From: Mycoplasmopsis agalactiae PG2
GTDB lineage: Bacteria; Bacillota_I; Bacilli_A; Mycoplasmatales; Metamycoplasmataceae
NCBI RefSeq assembly: GCF_000063605.1
Contig: NC_009497.1
Coordinates: forward strand, 248,001 to 312,000
Length of the DNA stretch: 64,000 nt
Reading direction: 5' to 3'
In this document: one piece after another, positions 52,748-63,735 of the stretch
How positions within the stretch are numbered: position 1 is the first letter of the stretch
Layout of the letters: each line of letters starts with the position of its first letter
Program-made: the position numbers and the translations under genes
The notes under the pieces: model-generated
What the model was told of the DNA's origin: nothing
What the model saw: the letters and a program-made list of their open reading frames with translations, nothing else
Database searches by the model: none

Positions 52748-52799
52748 TTCAAATAAAATAATATTGTAGTATTTTTATAACAACTAAAGAGGTAGTATT

Positions 52800-53696
52800 A
52801 TGGATAAAATGGCTCTAATTAAGGAACTTCGTGAAAGAACAGCAGCCGGAATGTCTGACTGTAAAAAAGCACTAGAAGTTTCAAATTGAGACGTTGAAGA
52901 AGCTATTTCATTTTTAAAGAAAAATGGAAAAATTAAAGCAGCTTCAAAAGCGAATAGAATTTCAGCAGATGGACTTTTAGTTGAAGCAGGCAATAATGAA
53001 AGAGCAGTTTTAGTTGAATTAAACTGTGAAACAGACTTTGTGGCACATGGTGAAGAGTTTGTGGCATTAGCAAACACTGTTGCACAAACAATCGTTGCGA
53101 ATTTTGAATTAGTTAAAGAAAATGGTGCTGAAGCAGCTTTAGCACTTAAATTAGCTAATTCAGAAGAAATACTAGCTGATGCAATTTCATCATACAGCGC
53201 TAAATGTGGTGAAAAAATCGAATTAAGACGTTTTGTTTTAATTGATGCAGGTACAAACCAATCAGTTTCAACCTTTGTTCACATTAACGGAAAAATTGGT
53301 GCAATTATGCTTACAGAAGGTTCAGATGCTGAAGCTGCTAGAAATGTAGCTATGCACCTAAGTGCAATGAATCCTGAATATATTTTTGCTGAAGATATTC
53401 CAGGCAGCGTATTAGAAAAATTTGCTTCAGAATTCAAAGAACCAGCAGGCTTTAGTGACAAACCTGAAAAAATCCAAGAAACAATTAGAAAAGGCTTTGT
53501 GGACAAAAAGATTTCTGAAGTTACACTTCTTTCACAAAAGCTTATTATGGATGAGTCTAAAACAGTTCAACAATACCTAAAAGAACTCAAATTAAGATTA
53601 ATTAAAGCAATAAGATTTGGTCTTGGTGAAGGTATTGAAAAAAAAGAAACAGACTTTGCTGCTGAAGTCGCTGAACAAATGAGCAAGTCAATGTAA
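52800..53696 (+). CDS. tsf: Elongation factor Ts
   Basis: A 298-residue GDP/GTP exchange factor for EF-Tu. It shows the UBA-like N-terminus (LIKELRERTAAGMSDCKKAL with the TxxGMxDCKKAL signature), ELNCETDFVA, and the core subdomains (GKIGAIMLTEG, VAMHLSAMNP). GAGGTAG lies just before ATG 52800. Paired with rpsB as in most bacteria. Confidence 0.97.
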
Positions 53697-53707
53697 TTAA
53701 TAAAATA

Positions 53708-53746
53708 AAAAAAATAGCCAAGGCTTTTTCCTGGCTATTTTTTTGC
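53708..53746. terminator. Bidirectional terminator between tsf and the S41 gene
   Basis: AAATAGCCA pairs with TGGCTATTT, with A-run left and T-run right. The S41 stop codon (53735-53737) lies inside the stem. Confidence 0.85.
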
Positions 53747-55612
53747 TATTAGCTCAGCTAAAGCGTTATCATTATAAAAGTCTTCGTAATTTAACTGGTT
53801 TTCAGCAGGCACTTCAAAACCGTTTTCGACTGAAACATAGTGCTTTTCGTCTGATTTTGTAACAATTTTAGTGTTTGAGCTAACAACAATCATTGTCCCA
53901 TCCGAAAGCACAATTGGAATAATAGCACAAGCACCACCACCTGTTTTTTGTCCAATAACTTGCACTTTTGAACTAGATGGACTTAATTTATCAGCTGCTG
54001 TATAAGCTACTAAAGCATTAGCAGCACTAAAACTTAGATTGCTAGTTAATAAGAATCATTTATAGTCTTTATTTAAATACTTTTGCGGTATTTCAGCTCT
54101 ATAAACTGATTCTTCTAGCGTTTTAGTGAGCGTATTATAAGCATACGAATAAGCTTTCCTGTCCTGCTTTCCTTTAATTAGGCCAATTAGTCTATACAGT
54201 GCAGCAATATTACCACCACCATTTTGTGAAATGTCTAAAATAATATTACTTATTTTAGAGTGAGTTGCTAACTCCCTTCTTTCAATCACATCAAGCGCGT
54301 ATTTCATTAATTCAAATGAATCGGCCATATAATGCTTTTCAGGATCACCAGTAAGCTCTTCTGCTGAAATAGTATTAAAGCTGTCCAAAGTAATAACAGC
54401 ACTCTTATTATCAGGTAAAAATCTTACAACAGGAGTGTTGCTTTCAATTATTGCAGGTCTGCCATTATATTCACCAACTTTTAATAAACGTCTTGAGCCA
54501 ATAGAATCACTAAATACTGCTTTATCTCTAAGATTACCTAGTTTAAGTTTTAGCTCATTTGCGTTTAGTCATCTTGATTTAAAATCTGGATTAACTTTTT
54601 CTCTATATTCAAGTAGTGACTTATCCACTAGACTTTTAATAAATTCGCCATCTGAATAGTCTAATGGTGCATAGTAATTAAATTGTCTTACTGAGGTGTG
54701 TAATTCATTAATTTGGCCGTGTAAGGCTTTAAAATAGCCTTTGTTGTAAATTAAAGGGTTTTTGTTAAGTATATCTTTTTTAATGCTTGGATCTAATCAA
54801 CTTTCAAAGCCAACTTTGTCAAACTTTTTCTCTTCAGCAAGTCCATAAAAATTATCAAAAACGAATCTTAATGACTGAAAGGCATCTTGTCTTTGAGCAG
54901 CTGTTTCAGGAGTAAATTTAAATTTATTAGTTATTTCGCTTAATGCTTCTGGTGTTGTTCTAATAGTTGTGTCTATATCAACACCATAGTATTCTGAGCC
55001 GTTAAAGCGCAAATTATAATAGTTTTGGCTTAAAAATAGTAAGTTGAAAACAAATAAAGGAATTATAGGCTCTTTGTTTATTGCATGGACTTTTCAGTTA
55101 TATTTTTTTAAATCAAACTTAATGCTATGTGGCTTACCATCAATATAGCTGCTTTTAAATTGCAACGGTGTTAAACTATGCATAAAGCCTAAGGTTTTTT
55201 TGCCACTTAGGATGCCAAAAACTCTAGGATCACTAATTTCAATTGTGTCATTTTCTCAGTCAAATTTTAATGTAGCACCATTAGCCCTATAAATTTGATA
55301 ATTTTGTCTATGCAAGAAATTATAAGGGGGTTCTCCCATTTGGATTAAATCAGTATTTACCACACCGTTTAAAGCTGAAAGAGCCTGTTTTACAGATACA
55401 TAAGGAATTCTGTTATTATTAAAATAGTAAGTGTCTATGCCTTCTTTACCAATATGTTCATAGTATTGAACAGCATTAACAAAAGCATGTCTATTAACAG
55501 TATAGTTACCTTTAGTATTAACTATTTGGTTATTTACACACTGAGCCGCAATAAAAGGAGCAGTGACTAATGGAAGGCCTAATGACATAAATTTATTAAA
55601 TGTTTTTTTCAC
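53735..55612 (-). CDS. S41-family peptidase-like lipoprotein (intact)
   Basis: The 625-residue product starts at a GTG (55612, AAAGGAG upstream) as MKKTFNKFMSLGLPLVTAP with lipobox FIAAQC. It is a paralogue of the frameshifted gene at 41868-43950. The C-terminal half resembles C-terminal-processing-type S41 peptidases: ISNIILDISQNGGGNIAALY, then the serine segment FLLTSNLSFSAANALVAY and VIGQKTGGGACAI. The predicted nucleophile is a Ser in SFSAAN. The catalytic Lys is not pinned down. Exported and lipid-anchored, so it may process surface or host proteins. dut lies 18 nt upstream, so the two are probably co-transcribed. Confidence 0.85.
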
Positions 55613-55630
55613 AATTGCTCCTTTATTTAA

Positions 55631-56134
55631 TTAGTATCGTTCTTTTATTCTTTCGTAGTTTTTCTTGTTTTTCACATAATATCAGTGAATTATTTCATCT
55701 TCTGAATAATTTAATAACTTAGCAACGCCAAGGGCAATTGCTAGCATTTGCGCTATAACATATTTATTTAAATTATTAATTGCGCTACTGATTGTACTAA
55801 ACAATAAACAAATTTGTCTGTTTACATTGTTAGATAATATTAGAGGTTCAATATCAGGTTCGACATTATATTTGTATGCAAAAGAGCCAATAAAATGAAG
55901 TATATCAGCAAATTCTTCTAAAGCTTTTTCACGGTTGACTGTTTTGTTTGCTTTTCAATATTTAAACGATTGAACTTCATTAGCAAATTCAGCAGTTTCT
56001 ACCAAAGTTGCTAGCAATTTCATTTCATCAAATTCAGCTTGAGTTATTTTACTGTTTGAAGCATCAACATCATTACGATTGATAATTGCTTTATCTAATT
56101 CTCTTTGCATTTCAAATATTTTTTTTAAATTCAT
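55631..56134 (-). CDS. dut: Dimeric dUTPase (all-alpha)
   Basis: The 167-residue product belongs to the all-alpha NTP pyrophosphatase group, which hydrolyses dUTP to dUMP. It shows FEMQRELDKAII, ETAEFANEVQSFKYWK and EEFADILHFIGSFAY, the EXXE12-28EXXD metal-binding arrangement. ATG 56134 was chosen; an in-frame TTG 18 nt upstream falls within the predicted promoter. No Shine-Dalgarno is visible and TATACT ends 7 nt before the ATG, so a leaderless start is likely. Confidence 0.85.
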
Positions 56135-56141
56135 GGCTAAA

Positions 56142-56147
56142 AGTATA
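56142..56147 (-). promoter_or_regulatory. -10 box for dut, leaderless candidate
   Basis: TATACT on the minus strand, ending 7 nt before the dut ATG. Confidence 0.45.
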
Positions 56148-56395
56148 AACAATTCCTATATATAGTTAAATAATAAAATTTTAAATTAAGCATCTTAATT
56201 TATGAGCAAAAACTTTGCTTATTATGTAAATTTTATACTTTTTAGTGGGCATAAGGTAAATATATTTTTGTGTGTGAGCTAATCTCTAAATTTAGAAAAC
56301 TAGCATTAGTTAAAAGGTAAGCAAAATAAATTTTAATCAACTTACTAAAAACAAGTTTTTGTGTTCTGGTTCAAAAAACAAAACATCCCTTGAAT

Positions 56396-56409
56396 GCTGT
56401 TTTATAGGC
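56396..56409 (-). repeat. Copy of the CCTATAAAACAGG motif
   Basis: Minus strand GCCTATAAAACAGC downstream of the nox terminator, in the 350-nt spacer between nox and dut, which holds nothing else recognised. Confidence 0.5.
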
Positions 56410-56426
56410 TAATAAGCCAATAAACA

Positions 56427-56464
56427 AAAGAAGCTCATCAAGATAGTGATGATGCTTCTTTATA
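56427..56464 (-). terminator. Terminator of nox
   Basis: Minus strand AAAGAAGC-ATCATCA...TGATGA-GCTTCTTTT, a two-part stem followed by T-rich sequence. Confidence 0.75.
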
Positions 56465-56481
56465 GTTGTCAATTACTATTA

Positions 56482-57846
56482 TTAGTATTTGTAGTCAATT
56501 CCTAATGCTTTTAAAATAGGAACTAAAACGAAGTTAAATGGCTTGTTGAAGTGTGGCAAGAAGTAAACGTCAGTAAGAGCAATTTCAGGAAGTGTTAGTC
56601 CTTTTTGGATAGCTAGAGCTAACATGAAAATTGTTTCAGTGTGGATTGAATTTCCTCATGAGCCAATTTGAGCTCCAACTAATTTTAGTGTCTTTGTGTC
56701 ATAAACGATCTTACATGCAACTTTTTCTGATGTACTCATAAATTCTGGACGGTCAAAGTCTTCAAAGTATACACTAGCTACATCTGTAAGCCCGTTTCTT
56801 CTAGCAGCTTCTTCGGTGAAACCTGTACTTGTGTAGTGGCAACCAAAAACATTAATAGCATTTGTTCCAGCAACACCTGGGAATGGTACATTTAATCCTG
56901 CAATGTGTAGTGCAGCTACAACACCAGTTTTAACAGCATTTGTTGCTAAAGCAACGTGAGAGTGGTTGCCTGTTACACTGTGTTTAATAGCTGATGAATC
57001 ACCAATTGCATAGATGTTTTCATCGCCTAAGATTTGTTGGAAGTTATTTACTTTAATAGCACCATTAGGTAATTTTTCAGCATCAACCATTTCTGTTCTT
57101 GGTCTAAAGCCAACACTCATTATTACTAAATCAGCAGCATGTTCGCCTTTGTCAGTAACAACAGATGAAACATCTTTTCCGTTAGTTGATTTAAATTCTT
57201 TAACCATTTCGCCAAGTGCTAACTTAACACCTTCATTTTTAATATTAGTTTCCATAATATTTGTAAATTCAGGGTCAAAGTAGTTTCCAATAACTCTAGG
57301 GTTGTTGTCGATTAAAGTAACGTTTTTGCCTTTTTGTCAAAATGCTTCTGTAAGTTCATTTCCAATATATCCAGCGCCAACTACAACAACATTTTTAATT
57401 TTGTCATTGTTTGCTAATTCAACTAAGTGTTGAGCGTGTTGGAATAATTTTGAAAGAACAATATTATTGTATTCAATACCTGGAATCTTAGGTTCAATTG
57501 GTCATGTACCACCAGCAAATACTAATTTGTCATAAGTATCTGTAAATTCTTCACCAGTTTTTAGATTCTTAACAACTACTTCTTTTTTGTCTTTGTTAAT
57601 TTTAATTACTTCATGTTCAGTTTTTAAGTCAACACCATATTTGTCTCTTAAAATTTCAGGAGATGAGTAAAATAGACCATCTGGTTGACTAAATTCACCA
57701 CCTACTCAAACTGCTATACCACAACCTAAAAATGACACATTTGTGTTTCTGTCATAAGCTGTAATTTGCACGTCTTTATTTACGGTTTTAACTGTCCTGA
57801 TAAATGAAGTTCCTGCGTGGTTTGCTCCCACTAAAATAATCTTCAT
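56482..57846 (-). CDS. nox: NADH oxidase (water-forming type)
   Basis: The 454-residue flavoprotein reoxidises NADH with O2. It has IILVGANHAGTSFIRTV (FAD), the redox-active Cys in NVSFLGCGIAVWVGG near residue 42, VVVVGAGYIGNELTEAF (NADH), IYAIGDSSAI and a C-terminal dimer domain. GGAGGACTT precedes ATG 57846. Distinct from the CoADR-like gene at 37333, which has a different Cys motif and C-terminus. Codon choice and the strong Shine-Dalgarno suggest high expression. Confidence 0.93.
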
Positions 57847-57944
57847 ATAAGTCCTCCAATTTAATATAGTAAAAAAATTTTAAACTTTATTTAATACTTA
57901 AAATTAAATATGAAAAAATAATATGTAAATGTGCAAAAAATATA

Positions 57945-57985
57945 AAAAAGAGCCTATAAATTTCTATAAGGCTCGCTTTTTATTT
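57945..57985. terminator. Bidirectional terminator between nox promoter region and nif3-like gene
   Basis: GAGCCTATA-AATT-TCTATAAGGCTC hairpin with A-run left and T-run right. The stop codon of the minus-strand nif3-like gene lies in the stem. Confidence 0.65.
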
Positions 57986-58739
57986 CTACTAGTGTAATTG
58001 TAATATCTCTAAAATTACTGCTTAATTGATTATAAATATCATAAATAAACACTTGCTCGTCTAAATGACTTATTTCTAGTATTGGAATTTTAAGTTCTTT
58101 GTATGTTAGTCAGTCACTTCATTTAATATCACTAGTGATAATTAAATCATATGTGCAATCAACTTTGCTTATTTCGCTTATTGCACCAGAACCTGAAAAA
58201 ACTGCAATGTTTTTGATAATTTTGTTTTTTGATTCGTCAAAATCAATGTTAGTGCGCATTTGGTGCAGATTCAATTTTTGGTTAATAAGCAAAACTAATT
58301 CTTTAAATTTAAAATTGACATTTTTAATTGCTATCGGATAGTTTGAATTTTCAAAATGGGCTATGTTTTGCTCTAAATCAAGCATTTTTGCAATTTGAAA
58401 ACTAGTGCCAAATTTATGATTGTCATAGTTGGTGTGCAAGCATAAAACATTAATACGCTTTTGTTTAAGAGTTTTTAAAATTTGACTTTTATAAGGAGCA
58501 TTTATAAACTCTTCTTCTCAGGTTTTATAAAACTTAAATGGATGATGGGTAATAATTAAATTTGCATTTAAGCACAGAGCTTTTTCTAATATTTCAGAAG
58601 TTAAATCAAGAGCAACTACTATGCCATTTATCTTTTCACTAAGGTTAAATTTTAATGATCAACCAGCAGGATCTCATTCTTCCTTATTTTCCAAAGGATA
58701 CTGTTTTATAAGGTAATTCGTAATTTTTCTTATTTGCAT
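57954..58739 (-). CDS. Nif3-like dinuclear metal centre protein
   Basis: The 261-residue product has the family's metal-ligand motifs: EEWDPAGWSL, IITHHPF (His pair near residue 64-65), LCLHTNYDNHKFGTS, IAVFSGSGA and a late LEISHLDEQVFIYD. Annotated variously as NIF3, YqfO or GTP cyclohydrolase I type 2; the true substrate is unclear. It follows rpoD by 5 nt, the same order as in many Firmicutes. Confidence 0.88.
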
Positions 58740-58744
58740 TTACT

Positions 58745-60274
58745 CTATTCCATGAACACTTTTAAGTATCTGCTTCTTTCAGGACTACTCTTAAGCTTTC
58801 TTAAAATTTTGTTTTCAATTTGTCTAATTCTTTCTTTAGAAACATTTCTTTCTAAAGCTAATTCTTCTAATGAAAACACTTTATATTTTTCGCCATTATT
58901 ATCAAAACCAACGCCATATCTTTTGCAAATTAATTCATATTCATCTGCATCAAGTGTGTCTTTTAATATTGCATTTAGGGTTTCAACTAATTCTTCATGT
59001 GAAGCATAGTCAACAGGGTTTACAACACTTTCATCTTTAACAAAGTCACTAAATGATGAATCGTTTTCTTTTCCTATTTGCTTATCTAAAGAAATAGGGT
59101 CAATGTTAATTTTTCTAATGTGTCTAACTTTTTCAGCAGTAAAGTCATTGCCGTATCTTTGTGCAATTTCTTCATCAGTTGGATCAACACCATTTTCTTG
59201 CTGTAACTCGCGTTCAATTTTTGTTATTTTGTTAATTGTTTCCACCATATGAACAGGTACACGGACAGTTCTTGATTGATCAGCTACTGCTCTAGTAATT
59301 GCTTGACGAATTCATCAAGTTGCATAGGTTGAAAACTTAAAGCCTTTATTTACGTTGTACTTTTGTACAGCCTTAATAATTCCTGAATTTCCTTCAGAAA
59401 TTAAGTCAATGAAGCTTAAACCTCTATTTTTGTACTTTTTAGCATTATTAATAACTAAACGTAAGTTTCTTTTAATTAGCTTATCTCTAGCTCTTTTACC
59501 TTTAAAGCCACCTTTATCCATTTCAGTGGCTAGCTCAAATTCTTCTTCAGGTTGTAATAATTTTCCATACTTACCGATTCAACGCATATATCACTTAACA
59601 ATATCATTTGTTTCAGTAAGCTTATTTTTAAGATCTTCTTTCTTAACTGATAAATTAGCGCTAAGATCAATTTCTTCAGCTGAAAAATCTTCTAGTTCCA
59701 AAGTATCTAAACTAAGTTTATCTTTAGGTTTTCTACCTCTTTTACTTTTAGTTGCACTTTGGTCTTTATCATCTGTTTTATAGACTATTTCGTCTTCTTC
59801 GTCATCTTCATCATAGCTTGAATCATGATAATCATCATCCATAACCATAAAGTCTTCAGACTCTTCTTCATATGAATCATATGAATTATCGCTATAGTTG
59901 CCAATTAATTTTGAATATTCTGAATCATCTTCTAAATTTTCAGTATCATTTGATTTAACTTGTATTTTGCTATCTAAGCTATCATCATATGATTTTGACG
60001 AATCAAGCTTGTTCATAGACTTTTCGGCATCAACTTCATCCATAATGTCATCACTATTAACAAATGAAGCATCGCCATCATCAAAATCATCTGCAAGAAT
60101 ATTTTCTTCTAAAAGAAGTTCTAACATAATGTCCATATCATCATCGGGAACTTCTACTTTAATTGAATCTAAGTACTCATAAACTTCTTCTTGAGTCAAA
60201 GTACTTTTGCCTAAATTTTTAAGGTGAGACTTGATTAATTTAACTGTCGCCTTTAGTTCACTTTTTTTACTCAT
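58745..60274 (-). CDS. rpoD: RNA polymerase primary sigma factor
   Basis: The 509-residue product carries sigma-70 regions: 1.2 ([22 protein letters not shown]), 2 ([31 protein letters not shown] in parts, [16 protein letters not shown]), 3 ([12 protein letters not shown]) and 4 ([22 protein letters not shown]). Residues about 60-190 are an acidic Asp/Ser/Glu-rich insert between an N-terminal helical domain and region 1.2, longer than in model bacteria. ATG 60274 has GAGGAG 4 nt upstream. Start overlaps the end of dnaG. Confidence 0.95.
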
Positions 60275-62204
60275 TCTGCTCCTCATCATCCATTTTTAAT
60301 TTATTTTGCCTTTGCTTCTCTAAAATTTCCTTAACTATTTTGTCGTTTGTGAATATCCCTGATCCATTAGCCCCTAGATCATTGACAATATAGTAGTTGT
60401 ATCTTTTTAGATCATCATCTCTAGCTCTTTTATAAATTTCTGCAAAATCATTTTCTAATTGCACTATGTCCTTGTTATCAAAATTTAATTTACTTATAAA
60501 TAAGTCTTTGCCTTCTTCAGTAAATTTTTTAATTATGCTTTTTGATTCACCTTCATCAATTTTTATGTGATTAATTAACTTTTTGTAAATAACTTTAAGA
60601 TCTTTGTTAAATTCTAAAGCACTTGAATTAAGTTCAATTGATTCAAATGGCTCCTTAGAATAGTTTTTGTAAAAAAACTCTTGTAAGTTAGGATAGTGCA
60701 GCAAAATTAGCAACATTTTTTCTATCCAATTTTGCTTATATTCCTGTTTTATAGGCTTATAGAGCTTAGGGCTATTAAAGCTTGGCTGCTCATTAAAACT
60801 TTGGCTATCTACAATGCCATCGTAGTAAAATGAATCGTTATAGTCATAAGGTTTATCATAATTATTTAAATTTACATTATTGAAAGTACTAAAATCATTA
60901 TTAAAATTTTTGCCTTTGTCGATTATAAAGTTAATATCTCTATTGTATTCTTTTTTTAATTTTTCATTAAAAACAGATGCAGCATTTTGCGACAAGTATG
61001 CTCAAAAAGGATAAAATTCAGTACCGAACTTTTGAAACTGCATTTCATTGACATTAATTATGTTAAATCCATCATAAAGGCCAAATTTTAGGCGCAAGTA
61101 GTCATAAACAAAATATATATATAAGCTAGCATCATTAATTAAATTTTTAACAGCATCAGCGCCATATGTGTTTAGTAGCTCATCAGGGTCAAGCTTATTA
61201 TTGCTTTTTACTACATAAATGTTAGTGTAATTATTTTGCAACAATGTCTTAATAGTTTTAAAAGTTGACTCTTGCCCAGCATTATCGCCATCTAAAAATA
61301 AAATTATTTTCTTAAATTTCTGCAGCTTATAAACATGCTCCTTGGTTAAAGCTGTTCCCATTAAGCATACTGCTTCATTAATGTTGCATTTATTTAGCGC
61401 TATAACGTCGAAAAAGCCTTCTGTAATGATAATTTGGTTAAAATTGCTTTCTTGATAAACATTGTTTAGGTTATACAAAATGCTTGATTTTTTAAAATAA
61501 TTGTTGTCAGAACTATTTATATACTTTGGCTTAGAATCATCTAAAGTTCTTGCGCTAAAACCAACTATTTGATTTTGCTCATTTCTAATACCAAAAGTAA
61601 TTCTGTTTTTAAAAAACTCTTCTTTATTATTAGGTGAAATCAAGGAAGCGTTTGTTAAAATGCTCAATTCATTTTCTATTTCTGAAGCAAAAACTTCTTT
61701 AAAGCGCATTACTGGTACATAGCCAATGTCATATTTGTTGCAGTCATTGTAACTTAGGTTACGCTTTTTCAAAAATGCCTGAATTACAGGGTTATTTGAC
61801 TTAATAAGTTCTGATTTATAAAACGAATTAGCTTTATCTAACACTTCATAAACTTTAATATCAGTTTGACTTAATTTATTCTGATTATCACTTTCATAAG
61901 TATTTTCTGAATAATCAAAGTCAATGCCTGCTTTATTAGCTAAGTATTTTATTGATTCAATGTAGCTTCATTTTTTAAAAAGTTTTAAAAAAGTAAGCGC
62001 ATTGCCACCAGTGTTGCACACAAAACACTTAAATATCTGTCTACGTGTGTCAATGCTCATTGATGGATTTGTGTCATTATGAAAAGGACAAAGAGCAACA
62101 TAAGATTGCCCTTTTTTTCTTAATTCAATAAAGTCTCTAAGAACATCAACAATGTCATTTGATGCGATAATATTGTTGGCAATTTCATTTGAAACTCTTG
62201 ACAT
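60267..62204 (-). CDS. dnaG: DNA primase
   Basis: The 645-residue primase has the CHC2 zinc finger (ALCPFHNDTNPSMSI...FKCFVCNTGGNALTFL), the catalytic core (FKNRITFGIRNEQNQIVGFSAR, ITEGFFDVIAL as TOPRIM Glu, LFLDGDNAGQ as TOPRIM Asp pair) and a divergent C-terminal helicase-interaction region. A copy of CCTATAAAACAG is in frame at 60743-60756 (PIKQ). Upstream glyQS and downstream rpoD form the minus-strand operon. Only a weak Shine-Dalgarno (AGGACAG, 12 nt away) is seen. Confidence 0.95.
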
Positions 62205-62245
62205 TGTTGCGTACTGTCCTTTCTTAATTATTTTACTTACAAAGC

Positions 62246-63622
62246 TTATTTAAAGGTCTTTTGAGCAAATTCGTATAGGTTAGAAATACTAATTCTTTCT
62301 TGCGACATACTATCTCTATTTCTAATAGTTATGCATTCATCATTTAATGAATCGTAATCAATTGTGATGCAATATGGTGTACCAATTGAATCTTGGCGTC
62401 TGTATCTTTTGCCAATTGAGCCAGCATCATCATAAGTGATTGGAATATTTAATTTAAGCAGCTGCTTATAAATTTCTTCAGCCTTTTCATTTAGTTTTTT
62501 AACTAAAGGCAAAATTGCAAATTTATATGGCGCAACTCCATTTGGCACTTTTAAAACGATTCTAGTATCGTTTTCTGAAACTAATTCTTCATCATATGAA
62601 TCAATTAATAAGGCCAGCATTAATCTGTCTAAACCCATCGATGGTTCAATTACATAAGGAATTAATTTGGAATTAGTTACTGGATCAAAGTACTCTAAAC
62701 TTTCACCAGTAGCTTGCATATGGGCTTTTAGGTCAAAATCAGTTCTATTAGCAACTCCTAATAATTCGCCTCAGCCAAAAGGAAACAAGTATTCAATGTC
62801 ACTAGTAGCACTGGAATAGTGACTTAATTCATCTTGTTCATGTGCTCTAATTCTGATATTTTCATCCTTAATTCCAACTAGGTTAGCAAAAGTCTTACAT
62901 TTATTTAAGTATTTATTAAAAATTAATTCTGAATCTTTTGGATCATGAAAAACTTCAAGCTCCATTTGCTCAAATTCTCTAGTTCTAAAAATAAAATTGC
63001 CTGGCGTTACTTCATTTCTAAAACTTTTGCCTACTTGTCCAATTCCGATTGGAAGCTTTGCTCTAGTGCTTCTTAAAACATTTTTAAAATTGACAAAAAT
63101 ACCTTGAGCAGTTTCTGGTCTTAGATAAATTAAGCTCTTTTCGCCCTCAATAATTCCTTGCTTGGTTTCAAACATTAAGTTAAACTTACGTATTTCGCTT
63201 CAATTACACTTTGAATTATCATACTCAGTTACGTTTTTAACTAAGTACTCATGCATTTGTTTAAAAGTCATTGCTTCAGGAATTAATGAAGGAACAATTT
63301 CTTGAATAATTTTGTCAGCTCTATATCTTTTGCCATTAACTTTATTTTCAATTAAAGGGTCATTAAAGTTAGAAACGTGGCCTGAAGTTACTCACACTTT
63401 GGGATTCATTAATATTTTTGAATCAATTAAGAAGTTATTATGCTCGCTGTATATGAACTCTTTTTTTCATAAATCCTTGATATTTTCCTTTAAAAGCGAA
63501 CCAAGTGGCCCATAGTCTCAGGTGTTAGATAATCCGCCATAAATTTCGCTTCCTTGAAATACAAAACCAGTAGCTTTTAAATGGTTTATAATGCTAGCCA
63601 TATTTTTGTCTTTATTATTCAT
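62246..63622 (-). CDS. glyQS: Glycyl-tRNA synthetase (dimeric class II type)
   Basis: The 458-residue single-chain enzyme charges tRNA-Gly. Seen: N-terminal [25 protein letters not shown], motif 2 ([23 protein letters not shown] region), [22 protein letters not shown], motif 3 ([14 protein letters not shown]) and the anticodon-binding domain ([29 protein letters not shown]). ATG 63622 gives the standard N-terminus. dnaG follows after 41 nt. Confidence 0.95.
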
Positions 63623-63650
63623 ATTTGCCAAATTTCCTACATATAAATTT

Positions 63651-63670
63651 AAGTATTATTAATAATACTT
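63651..63670. other. Perfect 20-bp palindrome upstream of glyQS
   Basis: AAGTATTATT and its exact reverse complement, about 30 nt before the glyQS start. It may be an operator or an AT-rich hairpin. Nothing else identifies it. Confidence 0.4.
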
Positions 63671-63735
63671 ATTTATTTTGAAAAAAGAATACAAAAAACA
63701 ACAATTATTAAAATTATTGTTTACTTGTTTAATAT

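Noticed and set aside
58701-58713. CTGTTTTATAAGG near the start of the nif3-like gene as a full motif copy
   Set aside because: It differs at the hairpin arms and lies in coding sequence, so chance similarity is likely.
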